Positions 32,288 to 40,502 of a stretch of 64,000 bases of DNA are shown here, in pieces. A model generated the notes under the pieces. The model did not search any database. It was not told the DNA's origin and saw nothing but the letters and a program-made list of their open reading frames with translations. Within the stretch, counting starts at the first letter, position 1. Every line of letters starts with the position of its first letter. Source of the DNA: Bacteriovoracaceae bacterium. GTDB taxonomy: Bacteria > Bdellovibrionota > Bacteriovoracia > Bacteriovoracales > Bacteriovoracaceae. The stretch is taken from positions 47,486 to 111,485 of the forward strand of contig CANFHC010000011.1 in assembly GCA_947446575.1 (NCBI GenBank), written 5' to 3'. The translations under genes were made by a program, and so were the position numbers.

Positions 32288-33857
32288 AGTTTAACTGTAG
32301 GAAACCTTTCTTTTTCATCTTTTCAATAAGCGTTGTCCGGTTCATAGAAAGAAGCTTAGAAGCCTGATTCTTGTTCCCGCCTGTAATATCCAGGGCCTGA
32401 TTGATAAGCGAGTCTTCAATATCAGACAGCAGTTGTTTTAAATCCACTCCCTCTTCCGGAAGATTGATTAGACTCTTATAAGATTCAACATGCACTGGAG
32501 CGGACTTTAAAAACTTAGCTGGCAAATCAGCTACCTTAATAAGGCTTCCACCTTTTAAGATAACTAGGCGTTCAATTAAATTCTCAAGCTCGCGCACGTT
32601 TCCTGGCCAGTCATAAGAAATAAGAAGCTCTAATGTTTCATCATCAAACTCTATATTATTTCTCAGGTCTGCACTTACAAATTTTGACAGGAAATACGAA
32701 ATCATTAACGGGATATCTTCACGGCGCTCTTTCAAGGCCGGAATTTTAATTGGAATAACATTTAAGCGGTAATAAAGATCTTCGCGGAAATTTCCATTAG
32801 AAACAGCGTCTTCTAAATTTCTGTGAGTCGCAGTAATGATGCGAACATCGATCTCAGTTGTTTCAGTACTTCCTACTCTTTCAATCACGCGGTTTTGAAG
32901 CACGCGAAGAATTTTTACTTGCAGAAGAAGTGGCATATCGCCAATTTCATCTAAAAAGATCGATCCTCTATGGGCCATTTCAAAACGACCTTTGCGGCTT
33001 GAGATCGCACCAGTAAACGCACCTTTTTCGTGACCAAAAAGTTCACTCTCTAATAGCTCCGAAGGAATCGCACCACAGTTAACAGAAACCATATTATGAG
33101 ATTTTCTTGGTGAGAGATTATGAAGAGCATTTGCAACTAATTCTTTTCCCGTTCCAGATGGCCCTGAGATGAAAACAGTCGAGTCCGATGCCGCAACCTT
33201 TCTGATGCGCTCGAACACTTGTTTCATTGATTTAGAACGTCCCACCATTCCACAAAAAATATCATCGGCACCTGGGGCTTCGATTTTAAATTTGCTTTGG
33301 AATAAATGATTCGTGCTTCCTGCGTTCGATACAGGAGCAGCTACTTTAGCAGGCTCAGCAGTAAAGGCACTTTCAGGAATATTTAATTTTTTAATAAAAG
33401 CTTTTGTAACTAGCTCACTTAAAATTTCTAATTCAAAAGGTTTCGTTAAATAATGAAATACACCTTTTTTCGTCGCATTGATGGCCGTTTCAATTGATGC
33501 AAATCCAGTCATTACGATAGAGACAAAATGGTGTCCGCGCTCTTTTAATAAATCAATGAGAAGCAATCCATCCGATCCACCAACTTCAAAGCTGATATCA
33601 GTAATAAGGCAGAATGGAGTTTGATTAACGACCGTTTCTGATTTGATTTTTTTATCGAGTTCTAATAGGCATTCAGTAGGAGTTAAAAAGAAGTGAACAT
33701 TTAAAGAGAGCTTTTTTTCTAGATATTTTTTAATCGTGGTACCAAGCACGCGGTCATCTTCGACCAGATAAATATCTGGTAGTGGAGAACGCTTCACAAT
33801 CTCGGCCAAACTTTGGTCTTGCTCAAAAGATGTGTGTAAAAATTGAAAGTCATTCAC
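32286..33857 (-). CDS. NtrC-family sigma-54-dependent response regulator
   Basis: 523 residues. Receiver domain at about 28-150 with acidic pair EDD (33-35), phospho-acceptor Asp87 (LITDISF) and LTKPF lysine. Central AAA+ domain has Walker A GPSGTGKE, intact GAFTGA (ELFGHEKGAFTGA), Walker B GSIFLDEIGDMP and R-finger FREDLYYRLNV. The C-terminal Fis HTH is NKNQASKLLSMNRTTLIEKMK. It should activate sigma-54 promoters after phosphorylation. No histidine kinase is encoded next to it, so it is an orphan. All catalytic motifs are kept, unlike the flagellar paralogue in this window. Confidence 0.93.
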   Translation of the reverse strand: MNDFQFLHTSFEQDQSLAEIVKRSPLPDIYLVEDDRVLGTTIKKYLEKKLSLNVHFFLTPTECLLELDKKIKSETVVNQTPFCLITDISFEVGGSDGLLLIDLLKERGHHFVSIVMTGFASIETAINATKKGVFHYLTKPFELEILSELVTKAFIKKLNIPESAFTAEPAKVAAPVSNAGSTNHLFQSKFKIEAPGADDIFCGMVGRSKSMKQVFERIRKVAASDSTVFISGPSGTGKELVANALHNLSPRKSHNMVSVNCGAIPSELLESELFGHEKGAFTGAISSRKGRFEMAHRGSIFLDEIGDMPLLLQVKILRVLQNRVIERVGSTETTEIDVRIITATHRNLEDAVSNGNFREDLYYRLNVIPIKIPALKERREDIPLMISYFLSKFVSADLRNNIEFDDETLELLISYDWPGNVRELENLIERLVILKGGSLIKVADLPAKFLKSAPVHVESYKSLINLPEEGVDLKQLLSDIEDSLINQALDITGGNKNQASKLLSMNRTTLIEKMKKKGFLQLN

Positions 33858-34032
33858 TCTTCGCGTCCTTGAAAGAAATTAATGAAACTGCTTTTCGCTA
33901 TTACCCAAGAGAAATGGTCAATCCATCTAACCAATAGAAAAATGCTAGCAATTAAACTGGTGTAGTGTCAATTTCTCAACATCAAACTGCGCCAACCGGC
34001 AAAAACTACCTATATTAAGAATGTATGAATAA

Positions 34033-34263
34033 CTATTTAAAAACGTGGGTGAATGTTTGAACGATTTGGTCGGGTCCACCGATGGCGAAATAAATGATGA
34101 CTGATGTAAGACAAAATAAGGTTATTGATCCCCAAGCATAGGCCATTTCTTTGTAGTCTTTGAGCCAATATAAATAAGCGAAGTGTAGACTGATGATCAC
34201 CATGGGCACGGCCCAAAATGGAGTGTACTTAAGAATGAACAAAAATATATCGAGAAAATTCAT
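34033..34263 (-). CDS. small two-helix membrane protein
   Basis: 76 residues with two hydrophobic segments (about 5-30 and 42-62) joined by a short polar loop. No family recognised. The ribosome site is weak, and the gene starts about 17 bases after the metK terminator, so it would need its own promoter or readthrough. Amino-acid composition looks like a real membrane protein. The flanking 176 bases up to the NtrC-family gene contain nothing else that I can assign. Confidence 0.5.
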   Translation of the reverse strand: MNFLDIFLFILKYTPFWAVPMVIISLHFAYLYWLKDYKEMAYAWGSITLFCLTSVIIYFAIGGPDQIVQTFTHVFK

Positions 34264-34279
34264 AAATCGATTCTATCAT

Positions 34280-34306
34280 AAAAAAGCCCTCGTAAGAGGG
34301 CTTTTT
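34280..34306 (-). terminator. terminator of metK, bidirectional form
   Basis: Perfect GCCCTC-N4-GAGGGC stem flanked by A6 on one side and T5 on the other, so it can work in both directions. It starts 12 bases after the metK stop codon. Confidence 0.9.
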
Positions 34307-34317
34307 ATTTTTAGCTA

Positions 34318-35472
34318 TTAGAAATGAGATTTTAATTCTTCTAAACGATCTAATTTTTCCCATGGGAAAATATCGCGACCAAAATGTCCGTAAGCAGCTG
34401 TTTGAGAGTAGATCGGTTTTAATAGATCAAGTCTTTCAATAATCGCTCTTGGTTTCATGTCGAACATTTTATTAATCACCGCTGTTAGCTTATTGATTTC
34501 AACTTTTTCTGTACCGTATGTTTCAACAAGGAATGATACTGGTTGAGCAACACCGATAGCGTATGCAACTTGCACTAATGCTTTTTCAGCAAGACCAGCA
34601 GCAACGATATGCTTAGCAACGTGGCGAGCAGCGTATGCAGCAGATCTATCAACTTTAGATGGATCCTTTCCAGAGAAAGCCCCACCACCGTGAGCACCGT
34701 GGCCTCCGTAAGTATCTACGATGATTTTTCTTCCTGTAAGACCACAGTCTCCCATAGGGCCGCCGATAACGAATCTTCCAGTTGGATTGATGTAGATTTT
34801 TGTGTTGTTATCGATAAGGTTTGCTGGAACAACTTTGTTGATGACTTCAGCGCGAACACCTTCTTCGATTTGCTTTAAAGTCATCTCTTCAGCGTGCTGA
34901 GTAGAAATAACGATAGCATCTAAACGAGAAATTTTTCCGTTTACGTATTGAGCAGAAACTTGTGTCTTACCATCAGCTCTTAAAAGCGGAAGTGGACCAG
35001 TCTTTCTAACTTCAGAAAGTTTACGTGCTAGTTGGTGAGATAGATCAATTGTTAGAGGCATGAAGTTAGCTGTTTCGTTACATGCGTAACCAAACATTAA
35101 ACCTTGATCTCCGGCACCTTGTTCAACGAAAGTCCCTTCACCAACGTTTACACCTTGAGCGATGTCTGGAGATTGTTTTCCAAGAACTACTGATACACCA
35201 CAAGTAGTTGCATCAAAACCTTTTCTTGAATCGTCGTAACCGATATTTTTAATTGTGCTTCTTACAATTGCTTGAAAATCAACATTAGCTGTTGTTGTGA
35301 TTTCTCCAGCAAGAACAACTAGACCAGTTGTAATTAATGTTTCACAAGCAACTCTTGCTTTCGGGTCTTGAGCAAGCATTGCGTCCAAAACTGCATCTGA
35401 AATTTGATCGGCGATTTTATCTGGGTGACCTTCAGTCACAGACTCAGATGTAAAGATGTAATCTTTCAACAT
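34318..35472 (-). CDS. metK: S-adenosylmethionine synthetase
   Basis: About 384 residues. Conserved motifs are [55 protein letters not shown] and [16 protein letters not shown]. It makes S-adenosylmethionine from methionine and ATP. The ATG at 35472 has GGAG six bases upstream; a GTG four codons earlier is part of that ribosome site and is rejected. The 98-base leader to the next gene is too short for a SAM riboswitch and shows none. Confidence 0.98.
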   Translation of the reverse strand: MLKDYIFTSESVTEGHPDKIADQISDAVLDAMLAQDPKARVACETLITTGLVVLAGEITTTANVDFQAIVRSTIKNIGYDDSRKGFDATTCGVSVVLGKQSPDIAQGVNVGEGTFVEQGAGDQGLMFGYACNETANFMPLTIDLSHQLARKLSEVRKTGPLPLLRADGKTQVSAQYVNGKISRLDAIVISTQHAEEMTLKQIEEGVRAEVINKVVPANLIDNNTKIYINPTGRFVIGGPMGDCGLTGRKIIVDTYGGHGAHGGGAFSGKDPSKVDRSAAYAARHVAKHIVAAGLAEKALVQVAYAIGVAQPVSFLVETYGTEKVEINKLTAVINKMFDMKPRAIIERLDLLKPIYSQTAAYGHFGRDIFPWEKLDRLEELKSHF

Positions 35473-35570
35473 AACTTTCTCCACAAAGAGAGATGGTAAA
35501 CAAAAACCATCTAAATAAATAATACACTAGCGGGCAATATACACTTGAAGGAATAGAGGGGCAAATGTTT

Positions 35571-37262
35571 TTAGTGGGAGAAATACTTAAATTGGTGAGG
35601 ATTTCTATAATAATAGATTTGTTTATTATTTTTGGCATCCATTACGTAAGTTTTGCCTTTAAGCTCTAAGACAAAAAAGTTTTTGTTCAAATCTTCATTG
35701 GTAAAATCATAAAGAAAACGATAGCGGTCTTTTTTAAACAGGTTGTAAATTTTTTTAGAGTTACGTACTGCTTTGCCAGGAGTTTCTGGGAGGGCCTTAA
35801 AATCATTCCACAAAGAATCCATTTCTATTCTTCCAAACATACTCATGCGGGAAAAATATCGAAGTGCTGTAAACTTGCTTTTGGGCTTATTGAGAAGTTC
35901 CAATGCGATACGCACATTTTCTCGTCTTAAAAACTGACCTGTCTTACTCATGTCTGGGCAATAGATATGAAAATTTCCGGGAATATAGAAATAAGTAAAA
36001 GAGAACTCGCCTTCTTTAAAAAGAACATTTAACCACTTATTTTCTTTGGTTTTAATCAACGCCGAAAGATATTTATTCAAAGTGTCTTTATCCGTCAGGG
36101 AATTATAAGTTGGATTTTCTGCACGATTGATTACAACTTGAGCAACATCTCGGCGCTCAAGAGCATCGGGAGCATCCATACGCCCTACTTCACTATAAAG
36201 AATTGTCTCAATGACAAAGAGAGATTGCAAAAGCTCTGAGCGCTTCGACCAAAAATCATAGGTATTAGCTTCTCGTGTGAGCACAAAGTCTTTAAGCGTA
36301 TATAAAGAACGCGCTCGCTCCTCTAATACAGAAGTAATATCTTGAATTTGACTGTCTTCAGAGAGTTTTATTTTTTTGCCATCGACTAAATCTTGGTAAA
36401 AATTAAGTGCTCTCTCCGTGCGATTTTTCCATTCAGTAAATCGATCTATAAATTTTTCTGGTTTAATAGACATAAGTTTATCAAAATTATTAAGCACATA
36501 GTGAAAATCGACGCGTTCATTATCAGTTAAAAAAGATCGGTTCGTTTCCTTCATCAATGAAAGATACAAAGTATCAAAAGCTGAACGAATAACAGCATCA
36601 CTTCTAGTGAGTTCTTCATCATAGGATCCGTCTTGAACAATTTTTCTAAAAAGGTAAATTGAGTTCGCGCGACTGCGGGCATCTTTAGTGTTGGTGTATT
36701 TAAACTTTTCATACTCTGACCGCAAGGCGAGGTGGTTAATAGGAAATTTAAAACTTAACAAAAAAGGAACCTGACTTTTAAAGAGTTCAATTTCTTTTAA
36801 TAATTGCTCAAACTGCTTTGCAGCCTTTTTTTTTATCTCTTCTTTTTTAGTTTCACTATTGTTAAAGAAAAAATCTTTTTTAGCGTCTTGTAACAAGGAA
36901 ACATCATTTTCCAAACGATCAATTTGAGCACGCAAGCTTTTGAAGTTTTCTATTTTTTTTATTAGGTCAATTTGAGATTGAATCCACTGACTTTTTTCTT
37001 TCATTAAAGGAAGTAAATTTTTGATTGTTTTAAGATCTACTTTTTCGTCTAATAAAACAGGAATGAAATTTCCATCGCCACGGTAACTTTTATCTAGTTT
37101 GGAAAAAGCATCTTCAGTACCTGGTTTACATGATTCATCTGAATACTCTTTTTGGAGTTTTAGATACTCTGCCAGAATAGTTTGGTTTAAATGATCGGCA
37201 GCACTGACTGGCAATGAGGATGCAATAACAATAAATAGAAAAAGAAAAAGAAAATATTTCAT
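35571..37262 (-). CDS. exported protein with SleB-like cell-wall hydrolase region
   Basis: 563 residues with a signal peptide ending about residue 21 (LPVSAA). Residues 75-165 are helical and coiled-coil-like. Residues about 350-435 resemble the SleB hydrolase_2 family: ETILYSEVGRM (candidate catalytic Glu358), RRDVAQVVINRAENPTYN and FKEGEFSFTYF. The family cleaves peptidoglycan glycan or amide bonds in the envelope. The similarity is my reading of short motifs and needs a profile search. The ATG abuts the mpl stop (37263), so the two are likely co-transcribed, which suits a peptidoglycan role. Confidence 0.6.
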   Translation of the reverse strand: MKYFLFLFLFIVIASSLPVSAADHLNQTILAEYLKLQKEYSDESCKPGTEDAFSKLDKSYRGDGNFIPVLLDEKVDLKTIKNLLPLMKEKSQWIQSQIDLIKKIENFKSLRAQIDRLENDVSLLQDAKKDFFFNNSETKKEEIKKKAAKQFEQLLKEIELFKSQVPFLLSFKFPINHLALRSEYEKFKYTNTKDARSRANSIYLFRKIVQDGSYDEELTRSDAVIRSAFDTLYLSLMKETNRSFLTDNERVDFHYVLNNFDKLMSIKPEKFIDRFTEWKNRTERALNFYQDLVDGKKIKLSEDSQIQDITSVLEERARSLYTLKDFVLTREANTYDFWSKRSELLQSLFVIETILYSEVGRMDAPDALERRDVAQVVINRAENPTYNSLTDKDTLNKYLSALIKTKENKWLNVLFKEGEFSFTYFYIPGNFHIYCPDMSKTGQFLRRENVRIALELLNKPKSKFTALRYFSRMSMFGRIEMDSLWNDFKALPETPGKAVRNSKKIYNLFKKDRYRFLYDFTNEDLNKNFFVLELKGKTYVMDAKNNKQIYYYRNPHQFKYFSH

Positions 37263-38711
37263 TTAAGTTTTTAAACTTTTTACAAATTCTGATTCCCACA
37301 ATCCTAAACATGTACCATTGCTTAATATAAGGATGAGGTTTTCTGGAGTAGCTAGCTTTTCGATTTCAACCATTAGCTCTACTAAATTTCCGACAACACA
37401 CCCAGGTCGCCCTGAAGCTTTTACAGAATCAATAATTTTATAAATATCCAAATCCCCCACGTTCTTCACACTTGTAGGTCTCGTTGGTTTTGTAAAAATA
37501 ACTGAAGTTGCTTTATCTAATGATTCGGTAAATTCTTTTTGAAAAATGGCACTTCTTGCTGTTGCAGAATTAGGTTCCATGATGACGTGCACTTTTCTTG
37601 TTGGGTATTGTGTAATAATTCCATCAAGAGTTAAATCAACAGCACGAGGGTGATGTGCAAAATCGTCGACGATAAGAGCACCTTTATAAGTTCCACGAAC
37701 TTCTTGACGGCGTTTTACCATTTGCAGATGTTTAATCGCCGCTTGAATCTCTGCCTGTTTAAATCCTTCGGTTAAAGCGTAAAGAATTACTGAAGAGAGA
37801 TTTAAAATATTGTGTCTTCCAATTAAATTCGTTTCAAAGGTAAATTCTTCTTTATTAAATTTTAATTGAAAGCGAGACCCAAATTCATTGGTCTCTAATA
37901 TTTTTGGACCAATTTCAGATTTCTCTCCGTATTTTATCCAACGATTTTTATCACCGTCAGTAAATTCATTAAATAGTTCAAGTGAAGCAATATAGTCTGC
38001 CGACATGATCATTGTTTTAGAAATATGTGGCAAAGCTGCTCTAAATTGATTTTTAATATCTTCAACAGAATTGAAAATATCAGCATGATCAAATTCAAGT
38101 GAAGTTAAAATTAAATTATCAAGCGAGTAAGATCTGAACTTTGAAATTTTTTCGAAGTAGGCACTATCATACTCATCTGATTCTATGAAAAAATATTTTC
38201 CGCTTCCAAGTCTTGAAGAGGGGCGCTCTTCCATTACTCCACCGATTAAATAGCCTGGATTCGTACCAAGTTTTTCAAAAACCTGTGTCGCTAAAAAAGT
38301 TGTTGTCGTTTTTCCATGTGTACCAGCAATTCCTATAACGTTTACATCACTTAAAACAAGTGCGCCGATAGCCGTTGGAAAAGAAGCAAATTTAACTCCC
38401 AGCTCTTCAATCATCAAAGCGTCTGGGCCGCCGTTAGGAATAACATTTCCGACAACTATTAAATCAAAAGTTTTTAAAAATGCTTGATCAATTTGATCGA
38501 GCTTAAAAAGTGGAATACCTGTCGATTCTAAGTAAGTGCTCATTGGAGGATAATAATTTGTATCTCCACCTTGAACATCATAACCTTTTTCTTTTAACAA
38601 ACAGGCAGCTGCTCCCATCCCTGTTCCGCAGACACGATAGAAAAAAACTTTCTTAATGCTCTTTTGGAATTTTTTTAAACCATTGAAGTCTTGCTTGTTA
38701 GTTAAATTCAT
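37263..38711 (-). CDS. mpl: UDP-N-acetylmuramate:L-Ala-gamma-D-Glu-meso-DAP ligase
   Basis: 482 residues of the Mur ligase family. The N-terminal Rossmann motif CGTGMGAAACLLKEKGYDVQGGD and YPPMSTYLE are typical of Mpl rather than MurC. ATP loop is GTHGKTTTT, and ESDEYDSAYFEKISKFRSY is the Mpl-specific middle motif. The C-terminal domain holds DDFAHHPRAV. Mpl attaches recycled murein tripeptide to UDP-MurNAc. Start has AGGA six bases before ATG. Its presence implies murein turnover products are taken back into the cell. Confidence 0.95.
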   Translation of the reverse strand: MNLTNKQDFNGLKKFQKSIKKVFFYRVCGTGMGAAACLLKEKGYDVQGGDTNYYPPMSTYLESTGIPLFKLDQIDQAFLKTFDLIVVGNVIPNGGPDALMIEELGVKFASFPTAIGALVLSDVNVIGIAGTHGKTTTTFLATQVFEKLGTNPGYLIGGVMEERPSSRLGSGKYFFIESDEYDSAYFEKISKFRSYSLDNLILTSLEFDHADIFNSVEDIKNQFRAALPHISKTMIMSADYIASLELFNEFTDGDKNRWIKYGEKSEIGPKILETNEFGSRFQLKFNKEEFTFETNLIGRHNILNLSSVILYALTEGFKQAEIQAAIKHLQMVKRRQEVRGTYKGALIVDDFAHHPRAVDLTLDGIITQYPTRKVHVIMEPNSATARSAIFQKEFTESLDKATSVIFTKPTRPTSVKNVGDLDIYKIIDSVKASGRPGCVVGNLVELMVEIEKLATPENLILILSNGTCLGLWESEFVKSLKT

Positions 38712-38856
38712 GAGTATTCCTGTCAGATTATGGGTAGCAATTCAAAGCATCTTAACACATTTAAAGCTAAAAAGTTAGTCAAAACTACCGATGAATAATA
38801 GCTTAAGGAGAAATTCTTACAACCTTATTACTAATATATTTTGGGCGGTATCGTAA

Positions 38857-40491
38857 ATGAAAACATTATCACTTCTTGCGATTTTAAGTTTATTTTTATC
38901 AAGTTGTTCGTATTTTAATTATGAAAGAACTCCAGCAGCTGATGAGATTGTTCAAACCCAAGAGGAAGTCCTACAAGTTTTTGAATTTCGCTCATCAACA
39001 ATTTCTACCAAAACGGACTACCGAACAACAATTCAAAAATTTATTAACAACAATGTTCTCTTTAAAGGAACGTACGGAACAGGAAATGAAATCGCTGTAG
39101 ATTTTCTCGAAGATGTAACACTTCCAAAAGGTGTCGCTTTCTTTCCGGAATTCCAAGTTAAGGACAACGTCTATAAGATTGTCATTCTTCACTCGAAAGA
39201 AGCAATAAATGATCCAGTTGCCTCTTCTGAACTTTTAAATTTTTTGCGTATTCTTCGCGATCAAAAATATTTCATGAGTCACTTCGCTGCTTTTGAAATG
39301 TACTATAACACTATTGAGCAAGATCCAATTTCAGCACAAAATTGGGCAAAAATTAGAGAGGCTGCAGCAAACATGGAACCAACCGGGGAATTGAGCGATC
39401 AGCAAATTAAAGATGCTCTAAAAACTCGTGGTGTGGATTGGGCAAAAGAAAAAGAAGACTATGCCGAACTTGCAAAAAAAGAATTAAAACACCAAAAAAG
39501 TGCGGACCTAGAGCGTAGGGCCGTTATCGATGCACTTGATAAAGCAACTGAAGATCAACAATTTAAAAACCTAGTTGCAAAAAATAACCGCGCTGGTGTT
39601 GCTGATCTTTTAAAAAAATATCTTCCATGGGAAGAGATGGCCCCGTTTGAAAAAAGATATTGGGAAACATATCTTGATGCTATCGTTCATCCACTCCCAA
39701 TGGATAAAAGAATTTTTATCTATCGTGGTATTAATGATGACTTCATCTACTCAGCTTATAAAGGTGGAAAAGAAATACCAAAAGAAATCGCTCAAAAAGA
39801 TGGTGATGTTTTTGTAATGTCGACAATCCTTACAAAAAATCAAGGAACATGGAACCGTCGTCTGAGATCACTTACGGCCATGTATGAAAAATTTATTGGA
39901 ACAAATGCAAAACTTGAAAGTGAATTTACAAAGAGTGCTCGAATCGTAACGATGTTTGTCAACCATTCTAAAAATCCACAAGGAAGCCCATTTCTATCTT
40001 TCACTCCTAAATTCAATGTCGCTCGAAATTTTGGTTCAAATAAAATGAGTGCTTATGCTCTCGACCCAAGACTAGTTTCTTTTAACTTTGCGTCTGAATT
40101 TAAAAATGAAGTTGAATTTCTCCTACCTCTTATGGCGTTCCCTGAAGATGTTGTTGGATTTTACGATAATAAAATTACTCCAGACCTACAAAACACAGAA
40201 GAATTAATGCAAAAACTTTTCAAAGAAAAGTTAATTAAGGCCCATGGTGAGGTTAAAGGTGAAGAGCTTTATGTAAAAGTTCTCGCTAATTCAAAAGACT
40301 ATTTTGATTCAGCTTTAAATAGATATGAAGGAAAAATAACAGCGGCTGTTATTGCTCCAAATGAACCAAATTTTATGGTCAAATTTTTTAACAAAATTTT
40401 TACTAAAAAAATAACACCTCCACCTGTTGCTGAACTTGCTCCTGTAAAGAGTTCTGCTTGTTTGGATATTATTACTAGTTTCTGGAAATAA
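38857..40491 (+). CDS. lipoprotein with ADP-ribosyltransferase-like R-S-ExE motifs
   Basis: 544 residues. The lipoprotein signal ends LSSC (Cys17). Residues 120-280 are helical. From 285 on, the order of motifs fits an Arg-type mono-ADP-ribosyltransferase: IYRG (Arg290), SPFLSFTPKFNVARNFG (Ser381-x-Thr383), and NEVEFLLP (Glu418-x-Glu420), i.e. R-S-ExE. These bind NAD+ and transfer ADP-ribose to arginine in known toxins; the substrate here is unknown. The only other Cys, Cys535, is in the C-terminal tail ACLDIITSFWK, which recurs in the next two proteins. First gene of a four-gene operon (12-base gap to the next). The ribosome site is weak and no convincing promoter is seen. Confidence 0.75.
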   Translation: MKTLSLLAILSLFLSSCSYFNYERTPAADEIVQTQEEVLQVFEFRSSTISTKTDYRTTIQKFINNNVLFKGTYGTGNEIAVDFLEDVTLPKGVAFFPEFQVKDNVYKIVILHSKEAINDPVASSELLNFLRILRDQKYFMSHFAAFEMYYNTIEQDPISAQNWAKIREAAANMEPTGELSDQQIKDALKTRGVDWAKEKEDYAELAKKELKHQKSADLERRAVIDALDKATEDQQFKNLVAKNNRAGVADLLKKYLPWEEMAPFEKRYWETYLDAIVHPLPMDKRIFIYRGINDDFIYSAYKGGKEIPKEIAQKDGDVFVMSTILTKNQGTWNRRLRSLTAMYEKFIGTNAKLESEFTKSARIVTMFVNHSKNPQGSPFLSFTPKFNVARNFGSNKMSAYALDPRLVSFNFASEFKNEVEFLLPLMAFPEDVVGFYDNKITPDLQNTEELMQKLFKEKLIKAHGEVKGEELYVKVLANSKDYFDSALNRYEGKITAAVIAPNEPNFMVKFFNKIFTKKITPPPVAELAPVKSSACLDIITSFWK

Positions 40492-40502
40492 ACGAGAATA
40501 TT

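Noticed and set aside
35473..35570. Possible SAM riboswitch before metK
   Set aside because: Only 98 bases, without the expected paired elements or terminator.
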